Part shown: positions 1 to 11,023 of the stretch, piece by piece
Layout: each line of letters opens with the position of its first letter
Position numbering within the stretch: the first letter of the stretch is position 1
Assembly: GCF_037176765.1 (NCBI RefSeq)
Contig: NC_090025.1
Location: forward strand, 143,030,758-143,094,757
Source of the DNA: Anolis sagrei
Taxonomy: Eukaryota > Chordata > Lepidosauria > Squamata > Anolidae
DNA: 64,000 nucleotides
Direction: 5' to 3'
Translations under genes and position numbers: made by a program
Notes under the pieces: generated by a model
What the model was told of the DNA's origin: nothing
The model's input: only the letters and a program-made list of their open reading frames with translations
Databases searched by the model: none

Positions 1-113
1 CCCACAGGATGGTAAAACATCTGGGCATCCCCTGAGCAACGTCCTTTCAAATGGCCAATTCTCTCACACCAGAAGCGACTTGTAATTTCTCAAGTCGCTC
101 CTAAAATGAAAAA
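1..113 (+). mobile_element. Lizard tRNA-derived SINE, 3' part (cut by window start)
   Basis: Contains CTCTCACACCAGAAGCGACT and the tail CTCAAGTCGCTCCT shared with the copies at 19798, 29282 and 47480. Only the 3' body is in view. Confidence 0.8.
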
Positions 114-237
114 TGCTATGGAATCCTGGGAGTTGTAGTTTGACAAGGTCTTTTTCCTTCTCTGTCCAAGCAGGCTGGAACTTCACCATGGCAGTTAAAA
201 TGATGTAAAATTCATTACTCCCACAGTGTAGAAGTAT
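114..237. mobile_element. Foldback MITE (GTGCATCTACACTGT family), partial
   Basis: Shares GAATCCTGGGAGTTGTAGTTT and the terminal ACAGTGTAGA with copies at 13441, 16562 and 17780. The left end is cut by the SINE junction. Confidence 0.6.
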
Positions 238-242
238 TCTAA

Positions 243-392
243 GGCCCCTTCCTTACAGCTGAATAAACTGCCACATTATCTGCTTTGAACTGGAATATAT
301 GACAGTGTGGATCAGATAACCCAGTTCAAAGCAGATATTGTGGGATTTTCTGCCTTGATATTCTGGGTTATATGGCTGTGTGGAAGGGACCT
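243..392. mobile_element. Foldback MITE (GGGCCCTTCCACACAG family)
   Basis: A roughly 150-bp near-palindrome with ends GGCCCCTTCC and GGAAGGGACC, and internal mirror parts CTGCTTTGAACTGG and CCAGTTCAAAGCAG. It belongs to the family that forms the array in RAP1B intron 1. Confidence 0.75.
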
Positions 393-1758
393 ATGTCATC
401 TGGTAGCCCATTTTTCCCCAGCTGCTTTAAAAATGTCCCAGTTTCTGTCTCCTTTTCCCATTCCCCCCCCCCCCCCTTGTTATCAGCTTATTTCAGTTTC
501 TCTCAAAATGAGTTCAGAGTGCAAAAGTAGGTTGCACTTAATTAACTCAGTGGAAGAGGAGAGTAATGGGTAGAATTTTGCCCTTCCTGGTAGGCTCAGG
601 CAAAAGAAAACTGCTATAGCCTTTTCTAGCTTGCATGTTCCTCCCTGTTAATAACTTTTGCCATCACAACCACATCCCTGCATTCCTTAGCTACATGTGT
701 CTCAGTTCTCACCTGTGAAAAGTTGGACAGTTTAGTTGGGATCTTCTCCAAAGTGCAGTTTTAGACATGGCCACAGTATAATGGCTATTGTAACCTTAGA
801 CTAGAAAGCTTTTGGCAGAAATTCCTTTTTTTCCCCAGTTAGTCTCAGAGGTGCTACTGGATTTTTTAATGTCTTTTTATTATTGTAAGAATAATCATCC
901 TGTCATGTTACAACAACGCACATTGCAGGAGGGAGCTTTAGTTTTACTGGTATTTATTTCACTGAAGGGCAAGAGGAAGACTTGAAAGCCCATTTAAGTG
1001 GTAAAATGGTTTAAAGCAAATAACTAAATTAATGTTGCTATGGAAAGGGGGTTACTATAGAAATATATCCCATTGTGCTGTGGAGTAATAACACTGGCAA
1101 GTTTGTTCGGTTTTCCGCATGCACCCCCCTCCAAAAAAACCCACCTGAATTCAGGTAATTATTGAATTTTGAGGTATTACGATATTTCAAAATCAAAGTC
1201 CCTATATTGTCTTTATTTCAGTCTAGTTATTAATAATTACTTCCGATATTCTGATGTAAGAGGATCATTCTCATTAGTCATACCTCCCTCTCTCGTAATC
1301 TCTTCGGGAGACTGTCATAGTACGGTAGAAGTCAGACCTCACTCCTGCGTAGATTATTTCTCAAACCAAGCTGGGCATATAATTAAATCAATCAAGCATT
1401 TTAGCGATTTCAAATAAACTACGTGTACTAAACATGTTTCTGTTAATTATCATCACATTCTGTCAGCTGCCACAGCAGGATTTGCACATACACACACAGC
1501 TGAAAAATTTGACAATAAAAATCTGGGAGGTTTTTCACTGCCACATTAAGCAGCAGAAATAAATAGGCATTGGTTGGGGAAAAATTATTAAAATAAGGGG
1601 GAATAGCAAAGTTTGCTGCATGTTTTGACAAATTACATACTCCTGAATGCAAGTTTATATGCTTTAGGTTTTAATTTACACGTTGTATGAATTTAAGTGT
1701 TAGGCGCTTTGAGTTTCCTTTGAAAGAAAAAGCAGAAAATACATTCATATAATAATAA
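393..1758. other. Intergenic DNA without recognised features
   Basis: AT-rich sequence with a C run near 467-477. Short open frames have no recognisable protein similarity. I see no gene or repeat family here. Confidence 0.5.
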
Positions 1759-2518
1759 CTAGCTGTCCCCACCACGCATTGCTGTGGCCAACCTTTCCTC
1801 CCTCTTTCTCTCCTTTCTTTCTCTCCTTCCTTCCCTTCCCTTCCTTCCTTCCTTCCCCCCTTTTTCTTTCCCTTCCTCTTTCTCCCCGTTCTTCCTTCTC
1901 TACCTATTCTTGGACAGCAGCTCCCAGCAGTTCTCCTGATCTATCTATCTACCTACCCATCTCTATCTAATCTATCTATCTGGAGGATTGCTGGGAGTTG
2001 CAGTCCACGAATAAGAAACTAGAAATATGCAGGGATTGGGATGCTTTCAAAGAAATCTAAGGAGAAGAAAGCTTGCATCTTGGAAGCAGTGCATTTGGAT
2101 CATCCTCCTCTTCTAAAGGTCCTGATCTAAGGGATGCTGGGAGCTGTAGTCCAGAAGAGAGTGTGGATATGCTATTGTGTGTTTTGTTTGACAAGGGAGT
2201 CGTTTTTGCGCATGTTGCTGTGGCCCAGTCTGTGTCTATGTGTTTTGTGTGTGTGTATATGTGTGTGTGTGTATATTTGTGTATATCTGTATATATGTGT
2301 GTTTGTGTATATATGTGGTTTTGTGCATGCTTTGTAATGGTTTTTTTTTGTTTTTTGGCTTTTTAAGTCTCTTCTTTGTTTTTCAGTGTTTTTATGAGTG
2401 ATGGTCACTTGTTGGCCTGATAAGTGTCTTGTGTCCAAATTTGGTGTCAATTCGTCCAGTGGTTTTTGAGTTATGTTAATCCCACAAAAGGATGTTACAT
2501 TTTTATTTATTTAGAAGA
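1759..2518 (-). mobile_element. Non-autonomous Helitron, minus strand, both ends visible
   Basis: Read on the minus strand it begins TC (complement of 2518-2517) and ends in CTAG (1759-1762), with a hairpin-capable GCCACAGCAATGCG stretch just before the end. It sits exactly between a host A and T, the classic Helitron target. Inside are a CCTT-type microsatellite (about 1795-1900), an ATCT run (about 1937-1981) and a TG/TA run (about 2247-2320). No Rep or helicase coding is seen. Confidence 0.75.
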
Positions 2519-3000
2519 TATGATAATAAAGTGCTCTCCTACATACATTTCAGGACTTGGCTAGAGTTATTGGACTGTCTTTGGCCCAAGAGAAGACAAA
2601 AGGCCCCTCTAGCACTCTGGTTCACTATTACTACTACTACTTGTTATTATGATTATGTTAATTATTATTTGTTAATCTCACAGGACTGGGATCCAAAATG
2701 GCTCAGAGTCTTACAAACTATACAATTTAAAAACTTACAGATATAAATATGAAAAAAGAATTAAATATTACCATTATGAAAACAATTGTCAAAACAATTT
2801 AAACTACTGTTAAAGATCATTCCTAACCCCAAGCAGCACTCTTGGCCTGTCCTTAAACACTTTCTGCTTTAAAAGCCTTCCTGCTAGACTTCCAACTAGA
2901 CTCTGGATAGGTGGGATTCATGCCTGCCCAAGGGATGGTTAGTTGTTCCAAGAGAAAACATTGTTGCTGGACAGTTGAAAACATAGGTCAGACATCCAGA
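2519..3000. other. Intergenic DNA without recognised features
   Basis: AT-rich, with a short TAC/TAT-rich stretch near 2625-2670. No gene or clear repeat family recognised. Confidence 0.45.
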
Positions 3001-3005
3001 TTCAG

Positions 3006-3330
3006 TCAGGGGTTAACAACAGTGTTGGACTTGAGAACTATTTTCAAGGACATTGGTGTATGCAACATTGACCTGTATCCTGGGTAGGAATGGATGTTTT
3101 GCAAGAGATGCCATTTTTTGGAATTATTCCCATTTTGGTACCAGTTTTCATTTGGATTCATGCCTTTGATAACAGGAGGGTACATTTCTGGTGCAATAAC
3201 CAAAACATTGTAAAAGTTATTAACAAGCAGACATGGCATTCAAAAAAAGTCATGAGACTGGCTGCCATGGCTAGCAGTTTGTCAGGCCTGGCTTGGCTAC
3301 TGCTGGGGGAAGGTGCCCAGTAGATTAGTA
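3006..3330 (+). mobile_element. DIRS/Ngaro-like retroelement fossil, RNase H-region fragment
   Basis: The + strand around 3120-3290 translates to a stretch with NNQNIVKVINKQT and VMRLAAM, resembling the CDNQAVVxxINKQTS region of DIRS-type (tyrosine-recombinase) retrotransposons. Only a short broken part of a much larger element is present. No recombinase or terminal repeats were found. It looks old. A chance match cannot be fully excluded. Confidence 0.5.
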
Positions 3331-3898
3331 CTTTTGTTAGTATTGCAGCAAATTGAAAAGGGTTAATCCGACTTCCTCCTCAAAAAAGCATCATAAGCTT
3401 CTGGGGTTATCTATGAAGGCATACTGAAATGAGCAGCAACTGAGATCTCTTGATAAGAAGGGGTCTGGAAGAGATTGCTCTTTGGCAGCAGATAATGCTG
3501 GATCATTGTGATACCTTGGGATACCATTGTGATACCTTGACCTGGATTGTGGCTCTGCTGCCCCTGGGTTAGAATTCTGGACTCTGATCTTGATCCTGTA
3601 ATCCTTTTCTGGACCCTGTTTAATTCCTGTAGTTTTGTTCTGGACCCTGTTGGATCCTGAATCCTTGACTCTGAATTCTGGACTAGCTTGCTGGCTTTGA
3701 CTTAGGAACTTGAACTTCAGTTTGCCTTCTAACTATCTGGCTTGACTTCAGAACTCTGACTTCGTTGTGTAACTCTTGAATTCTTGAACGTTATTTTAAG
3801 AACTCTGATAAGTGAACTCTTGGCTAACTATATAATGTAACTATTGGACTGCAATTTTGGCTATTGTTTATTCCTGCTCCTGAACTTGCTAAGTAGTA
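3331..3898. repeat. Degenerate CTTGA/CTCTGA-rich stretch
   Basis: Between about 3540 and 3840 the sequence keeps returning to words such as TTGACTCTGAATTCTGGACT and GAACTTGAACTT. It looks like a decayed simple or minisatellite-like repeat, possibly untranslated DNA of the neighbouring retroelement fossil. No coding seen. Confidence 0.4.
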
Positions 3899-4216
3899 CA
3901 GTAGTACAGCTTATCCAACATAAACAGGCCTGCAGAACGTTGGATAATAAGGAGGGATTAAGGAAAAGCCTGTTAAACATCAAATTACATTATGATTTTA
4001 CAAATAAAGCACCAAAATATCATGTTTTATAACAAATTGACAGAAAAATCAGTTCAATACACGATAATGTTATGTAGTAATTATTACTGTATTTACAAAT
4101 TTAGGAACAAAACATTGCGATGTATTGAAACAGCTGTGGATCCGGGCAGAAGGCAGACTGCGTTGGATAATACAGGACGTTGGATGAGCGAAGGTTGGAT
4201 AAGCACGACTCTACTG
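3899..4216. mobile_element. Non-autonomous pogo/Tigger-like transposon with TA target duplication
   Basis: The left end CAGTAGTACAGCTTATCCAA and the complement of the right end, CAGTAGAGTCGTGCTTATCC, form inverted repeats. TA flanks both sides (3897-3898 and 4217-4218). At 318 bp it has no transposase. A right-truncated relative lies at 33013. Confidence 0.75.
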
Positions 4217-4218
4217 TA

Positions 4219-5454
4219 CTTGGCTTGTCTGCATTAACTCGACTTTAGACCTTGGTTTGTGTTCATCATTACTTCAGCTGTGTGCTGCAATTCTGTTTCA
4301 TTGGCCAGACCTTTGAAAGACTCAAGGCTTTAGTTTTCTTTATAAGTAAATATGGTCTTGGCTCACCTTGTGGTTGTTTAATACACCTCAGTCCTCGAGA
4401 CCGGCACACGACACTGATGCACTGATTTGTTTTGCTGTGTCTCTCTACTCTTCATCATTGTCACAACCTTAATACTCAGCTTGTACCTTTGGAAATAAAT
4501 GGACTGACACCACAATTCCCCGAAGTCTACAATATTGTTTAACCTAGCAATATTTGTCTTGGATTTTCCTTTATTTAGTAATAGAGACACGGAAGAATGA
4601 ATTCTGCTTTGTCTACACTGGATGTGACCGATATTAATCAGTAACAGGAGATTATGTCATAAATGGAAGGAACTATATTGTTGTGATTCAAAGGGCTGAG
4701 GAGCAAATAGTGCTCACTTATTTGCCAAGAGTCAGATTAGTATACAATGTTGTTTATGACCATCAGGTGATAAAAGAGCACTTCTGAGCTCTGGTGAGCA
4801 ATAACGCTGATGAAGTAACACCTTGGGTTGTGAAGTGTTCCCACACAACTGACTGGAATGAGTAGGCTGCTCAATCTTTTTTCCTCAAGGTATACTGCTG
4901 AGCACAAAATGTTATTCTAGGCCCTTTCACTCTATTAAATTGAAATGAACTGTTTTGTCTTGGGTTAGTCGGAGTGACACCAGCTTCATGTCAGAAATTC
5001 ATCTACATAATCTGAGAATGATGGAGAAAGCTTCTTTTGTACAATAAAGCTTACTGCAGTCATCTTCTTTCCACTACCTTTTGTTATATTCTGCTTACTC
5101 TAACAGTAATGGCTAACCTGATACATCTTTTGAATGACATTTAAACCATTTTTTTCTTTTTCAAGCTGCTCAGCTTATCTTGGAGTGGAGAGAGAAAGGG
5201 ACTTTTGGATTTCTATTATATTGATTATTGAAACAAAGTAAGCATTTTTTCCCTAGGAGAGCAATCTGATGCTTTTAAAATACCATAATCCTGCCGAGAC
5301 TGATATTAAATGTTTCCATTGCTGACACAGGGCCATCCAGTGAATATAATGCTAAATCAGAAAATAATAGCACTAGGCAGGGCCAGCTTTTCCATTAGTC
5401 AGAATGCAACAATTATTTCAGGTGGCAGTATAAATAATACTATCAGTTCACTTA
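4219..5454. other. Intergenic DNA without recognised features
   Basis: No gene or repeat family recognised. Open frames are short and lack motifs. Confidence 0.45.
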
Positions 5455-5650
5455 ACTCTGTTAGTTGGCCCTCCATATCCACAGATTCTGCATTTGTGGA
5501 TTTAATCAACCATGGCATGAAAATATTTCAAAAATGAATTTTAAAAAACTCCTTGATTTTGCCATTTAATAATAGTGGATGCCATTTTAGTACATCATTA
5601 TCTATAATGCGACTTGTGCATTCATGGATTTTGGTACCCACACAGGGCCA
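5455..5650. mobile_element. Tigger/mariner-type DNA transposon remnant
   Basis: TTGGCCCTCCATATCCACAG followed by GATTTAATCAACCATGG and AAAATATT resembles the end of Tigger-class elements known from other vertebrates. The far end is indistinct. Confidence 0.5.
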
Positions 5651-6051
5651 TGAACCAAACTTACACAATTAATAGAGAGAAGTGCACAGAGTAAGTCTCT
5701 AGAAAGATCTGTTTTACATTGAACCTTATGAGAAAGAGCGGGGAATAATTCCATATTGCGTATTGAAAAACATTATATCCCCAATTCTCTTTAAAATTTA
5801 CATGAACCTGCTGGGAGAGATCATCCATAGGCATGGGGCAGGCCATTATCAGTATGCTGATGACACCCAAATATATTTCTCCATGCCTTCAAAAACAGCT
5901 TCAGCTAAGGATAGTGTGTCTCCTATGAACAAATGCCTGGAGGAGGTAATGGGCTGGATGATGGGGGAAATTGAAACTGAATCTAGATAAAACAGAGGTG
6001 CTTGCCATCAAGGGTCCTAATCTGGAGATGGAGGTATGTCAACCAGTCCTG

Positions 6052-6438
6052 GATGTTTAGCCTGAAGAAGAGAAGGCTGAGAGGAGATATGATAGCCATG
6101 TATAAATATGTGAGAGGAAGCCACAGGGAGGAGGGAGCAAGCTTGTTTTCTGCTTCCTTGGAGACTAGGACGCGGAACAATGGCTTCAAACTACAAGAGA
6201 GGAGATTCCATCTGAACATGAGGAAGAACTTCCTGACTGTGAGAGCCGTTCAGCAGTGGAACTCTCTGCCCCGGAATGTGGTGGAGGCTCCTTCTTTGGA
6301 AGCTTTTAAACAGAGGCTGGATGGCCATCTGTCAGGGGTGATTTGAATGCAATATTCCTGCTTCTTGGCAGGGGGTTGGACTGGATGGCCCATGAGGTCT
6401 CTTCCAACTCTTTGATTCTATGATTCTATGATTCTATG
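6052..6438 (+). mobile_element. CR1 LINE 3' end inserted in L2
   Basis: Encodes the CR1 C-terminal end ([46 protein letters not shown]) and ends in the CR1 hallmark microsatellite of TGATTCTA/ATTCTATG units (about 6411-6438). L2 sequence resumes directly on the other side. Confidence 0.88.
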
Positions 6439-7094
6439 TGGTTACACTCCCCCTGAAAGAAGGCTCTGCAGCTTGGAAGTGCTCCTAGATCCATGTCTCC
6501 AAATGTCATCCCAGGTAGATGTGACGGTCAGGAAGGCTTACTCCAGCTGCACCCCTTCCTAGATTTGGAGGACCCAAAGATGGTAATGCAAACGCTGGTG
6601 ACCTCAAGGTTGGACTTCTGCAATACACTTTACATTGGGCTACCCTTGTACCAAGTTTGGAAACTCCCGTTGGTTCAAAATACGGCAGCCAGATTGGTTA
6701 CAGGAACATCCAGGAGTGAATATATCAAAAGTCACTCCACTGGCTGCCAATTAGTTTCTAGGCAAAGCATAAGGTGTTGGTATTGGCCTTTAAAACATTA
6801 TATGGTTTGTGTCCAGGTTACCTACAGAATCACCTCCTTCAGTATAATCCACCTCGAACACTGAGGTCCTCTGGGGAGTGTCTGCTCCAGCCTGCCAGAA
6901 CCTGACTGGCAACCACTACCCAGAGGACCTTTTCATCAGCCACCCCTTGACATTGGAATGACCTGCTGGTAGATCTCCAAGAACTAGATAATCTGCCGGA
7001 ATTTAATATACAAATTAAGACCTATCTCTTCTGGCAGGCCTATCCAGACAGTTTTAATGACGAATTTTAAACTTCCACTCTAACTACTTCATCA

Positions 7095-7257
7095 CACTAA
7101 AGAAAAAATCTACTTAAAATCCAGTTGCTGCCACCTGCAGAATTCTTGGATTTGTAGCTTAGGGAGGAGCCTTTAACAGCCTCACTAAACTTCAAACCCC
7201 AGAATTCTGCAGGAGGCAGAAACCGGATTTTAAGTGGATTTTTTTCTCTAGTGTGAT
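7095..7257. mobile_element. Foldback MITE inside the L2 3'UTR
   Basis: Mirror-image ends ATCACACTAAAGAAAAAATC and GATTTTTTTCTCTAGTGTGAT, with internal mirrored parts around CAGAATTC. About 163 bp, no coding. Confidence 0.75.
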
Positions 7258-7428
7258 GAATATAAGAAAACTTTTGTTTTGTGTATTTTATGGAAATAGG
7301 TTCAATATGTGCATTCTACTGAGTATTTTCAAATGTTTATGTGTTTTTATTATGTGTTGTAGCAATAGTGTAACCTGCCTCAAGCTGTGAGGAGAGATGG
7401 GTAAGAAATAAAATTGTTGTTGTTGTTC

Positions 7429-8683
7429 TTATAATTTTCATATACTAAGTATATAATAAATATTTGAAAGACTGAAATATAGAACACAGGCTCAAATATT
7501 ATTTGATTATTTTACAGATGAATCAATAGAAATTGTCTTCCAAATTCTTAAAAGATGGTGTTTTGTGGAAGGATGGTTGCTTCATCTGTTTCAGCAGATG
7601 GTATTCAACCAGAACTGAATGCTTTCACTGCCCCTACAAAAAGTATATTTGATGTTTGGAGTGCTTCTGGATCCAACACTATCACCAGATACTGGGTAAT
7701 TTCAGTGAAACTTTTACTTTATGACAATGGATGCACTGTAATTATCATATAGATAGGTGGTGTCATTTCATGTCCCTAATGCTTGGCTATAGTCCTGTTT
7801 CTATTCCTTCCTGGAAAATTCCTAGAAAGTGTAAATCAATGCCATTTGGCCAATGTGCAAGTCATTATTAAAGTTTATTCCTGTAAGCAATTTAGAGTGT
7901 CTAAAATTCTTTAACACATAGATGGAAAGATGGTAGTATTAAATATAAATGGAATTTTCTACCTAAAGCAAACCTTGCATATTTTTAATAAAGGAAAGCT
8001 CCATCATTTCCAAGGAATAGAAAATGTGCAGATGATTATTACAATATTAGTCAAGGATCCTAGTAACCGAGCAGATTACATAACCAGCAAATTGGTCAAA
8101 GATACCAATCAATATAGTCAAAGAAAGGCATTGATAACAGAAGTCTAGCAGAAACTTTTGATAGGAAAGAGAGCACATAAACAGGCAGGCTTTAGGTTTG
8201 GGGGAGACCTGGTCAATATTATGCCTTTGAGTACTGGAAAAAAGCAGGATATAAATTAATCCAATTAATTAATTCAGTCAGCTCTGATACTTTTCCCAGC
8301 AGCAAGAAAAAGCATTGTCAGATAATGGCATGAAACTGAGTCTTTCCCCTATTTAATTTGTCATTAAAATGGAACAATTCTATGTCAGGGGAGTTATAGA
8401 AAATGTAAAATGGGGAAACTCAGTCCTAGCCAGGCATTAGTGGAGTGACAGTGGGTTTTTAACAGCTGCCTTAGTATTGCCAAATGCTGACAATTGTCCA
8501 GCACTTGAGTAGCAACAGTTAGCAATTAGGTAATCTTCACATTTATTCTTTAACTGTTCTTCATTGTGAGTTCTATTGGAATACATTTAAAACCAAACAG
8601 AGCTTGGAAAAATTACCATGAATGACACCTTAGATATAAACAAGTGTCATGTTGCATACACTTATTTGCCAGCAAGCTTATCT
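7429..8683. other. Intergenic DNA, mostly unrecognised
   Basis: A possible old LINE tail with TATAAATTAATCCAATTAAT lies near 8170-8275. The remainder shows no recognisable gene or repeat. Confidence 0.4.
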
Positions 8684-8691
8684 TGTTAGAG

Positions 8692-8972
8692 CAGTGGTTC
8701 TTATTTATTTTATTTCTGCTCCTTTCAGCAGCCTGCCACTCCTTCCCTGTCACTGACCATGTTCTATGTTCTGTATCAGAAACTAGAGCTGATATGGTCT
8801 ATCCAATGCCATTTTCTGAATCAGCATCCCCAACAAAATCTAAAGTTGACCAAAAACTGATTTGTAACCCTTTTGGTACTAATGTTGGAGAGAAGTCCCT
8901 GGAGAAGTGGTCCTTGGTCAAAGTGGTCTCTGGGCAAGAAGACCCTGGTCAAAAAAAGGTTGGGAACCACTG
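8692..8972. mobile_element. hAT (Charlie-type) non-autonomous element with 8-bp target duplication
   Basis: Terminal repeats CAGTGGTTC and GAACCACTG are flanked by identical 8-bp copies of TGTTAGAG (8684-8691 and 8973-8980). The 281-bp interior has no transposase. The open frame across it at 8644-9006 is not treated as a gene. Confidence 0.85.
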
Positions 8973-8980
8973 TGTTAGAG

Positions 8981-10330
8981 GCATGAGATTATCAGGTACC
9001 AAATGAAAATTGTTTAATATGCCATGACACTATTGTTTTAATGGCAACAGATTTGACTGGGAAAGTGACATTTAAGTAAAGTAATTATAATAACGTGCTG
9101 AAGCCTTCCACAACTGAAGTCTTCCATAACTATAATGTTTTGAGACACAAACATCACCCTTCAGGATTGCTTCCCCCAGTCATGGATGGCTTCAGTATGT
9201 CATTAGATTAATTATTTTTAAAGTAGCTTTCCAAGTTCTTAAATATATGAGTATTTTAATGTTACAGATACACCAATGTCTGCTACTGATTTTTTAAAAA
9301 GAGTACACCAACACCTCTAACTAAAGCCAATATTTGCCTTTTAATTTTCAGAATATTTTGCTGAGCTATCTAAGCAGGATTATAATTAATACACTACTTC
9401 TATGATCCAACTCACTTACTTGTTCTGAGTTTGCAGTTTTTGCTATGTCACTTTAATCATTCATGCTTCATCATTACAGGTTTCACCACTGGATGGTTTA
9501 AGCCTTTCTTTCTCGCTGTGTGAAACAGTGCTCCTGATTTTAATTTGCATGACTTAATGATCTCCAGTGGGTTTTCTCTTCCAGAAAAACAAAAGAGGCT
9601 TTAAATGTTCTCCTTTTTTTTTCTTTGCAATTTCTAGTAATTTGCAACATCAAGTTTCTCCCATTCAATTTCTCTATTTCACCAAAAAAAAAAAAAAAAA
9701 AAAACCAAAAATTTGATCCATCCGCTCTGAAACAGAGGAATTCTACAGGCCCTGCCATGCCCTTCTGGCATCTCTAGGCTGTAACTCCAAACTACGATAA
9801 TAGCACAGCTCCTGGTATTTGGAAATGTAGTAAGAGAAGAAAGGTCTAAATAAATTACCTGTGACAAACATCAAGCCAACATACAACACATCATCAGTAC
9901 CACCAATCAGAAATGCAAAAGAAATTGAGACAATAGCTGCAGACATGTGAAAATCTAAAACACTCTTCCCTGGATATGCAAAGTCACAGCTAGTTTTAGA
10001 AATAGATAGGCAGGGTCGGAATATCATATGGATAGTTTTAACAATCCCAGTGAGTACAGGTCACAACAACCACCAAGTCCTATTTTTTTCACATGTCTGG
10101 ATCATCTCTAAGAAAATTGAGGGAAAGTTTTTGTTCTCATCCTATTTTCTGGAAATCACATCCTCTTATATACAGACATGTGAGTATAAGTAAATATAAG
10201 TAAAAATATGTAGACACGGAATGACTGTCAGCTTTTAAACTTCACTTGAACTTCTGTAAAATATTTTAAGGAGAAATTACTCATGGGTTGCAATACTTCT
10301 CAGTAGTGCTAACCCACACATTAATCACAC
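8981..10330. other. Intergenic DNA with one unexplained minus-strand open frame
   Basis: Contains an A run at about 9684-9703. A 94-codon minus-strand frame (9743-10027) has a hydrophobic stretch MSAAIVSISFAFLIGG and a donor-like CACAG|GTAATT at the Thr-Gly of LMFVTG. I do not recognise the protein and do not call a gene. Confidence 0.35.
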
Positions 10331-10337
10331 TAGAATA

Positions 10338-10678
10338 GGTAAAGGTTAAGGTAAAGGTTTTCCCCTGACATTAAGTCCAGTTGTGTCCAACTCTGGGGGG
10401 AGGGGTGGTGCTCATCTCCATTTCTAAGCCAAAGAGCCGGCATTGTCCATAGACACCACTAAGGTCATGTAGCTGGCATGACTGCATGGAGTGTCATTTT
10501 CCTTCCCTCCAGAGTGGTACCTATTGATCTACTCACATTTGCAAACTGCTAGATTGGCAGAAGCTGGGACTAACAGCGGGAGCTCATGCCACTCCCCGGA
10601 TTCGAACCTGCAGTCTTTCAGTTAGCAAGTTCAGCAGGTCAGTAGTTTAACCCACTGTACCACCAGGGGCTCCCACCT
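10338..10678 (-). mobile_element. Full-length lizard SINE (AAACCTTTACC-tailed family), minus strand
   Basis: On the minus strand the tRNA-like head (B box GGTTCGAATCC, near 10603-10613) lies at the high coordinate and the GGTAAAGG complement tail at the low one. It is flanked by 7-bp direct repeats TAGAATA (10331-10337 and 10679-10685). Confidence 0.88.
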
Positions 10679-10685
10679 TAGAATA

Positions 10686-11023
10686 CATTCTTAAAATGAT
10701 CATTAATAAATATACTATTTTGGCTTCCTTATATGAGGAGACACAAATACACCCTTTGTTTATAATATTCTTTTGAGCCTATAAATATGCTGCATGAAGT
10801 TTTTTTTTTATCATTTCAATTACTATTATTCTGGAAATTGATGTTGTTCTCACAATTATTCCCTAATACTATGGTATTCTTTTATTATAAATAGAACAGG
10901 AAGATATGTTAGAACATTGTTTAAATATAGATTTAAAAATTATCTCCCTCACTCCACTTTGTATGATTTATAAATGCAGGTGAAAATGAAAAAAGAAATT
11001 AAGATTAATTATATTCTAGGTAA
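10686..11023. other. AT-rich intergenic DNA
   Basis: No gene or repeat family recognised. Confidence 0.45.

Larger units (their letters stand above)
5740..7428 (+). mobile_element. L2-type LINE, 3' half, with CR1 and MITE nested inside
   Basis: Reverse transcriptase pieces are visible: SPILFKIYMNLLGE and QYADDTQIYF (about 5775-5880), then after the CR1 insertion a piece with SRLDFCNTLYIGLP and LVQNTAARLVTG (about 6600-6700), and the 3'UTR ending in AATAAAATTGTTGTTGTTG. The frame is broken in several places. A CR1 fragment (6052-6438) and a foldback MITE (7095-7257) interrupt it, so it is older than both. Confidence 0.8.

Noticed and set aside
2073-2366. Cys/Val-rich open frame of 97 codons
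   Set aside because: It is a translation of the TG/TA microsatellite inside the Helitron.
8644-9006. 120-codon frame that looked like a short secreted protein
   Set aside because: It coincides with a hAT element that has terminal repeats and an 8-bp target duplication.
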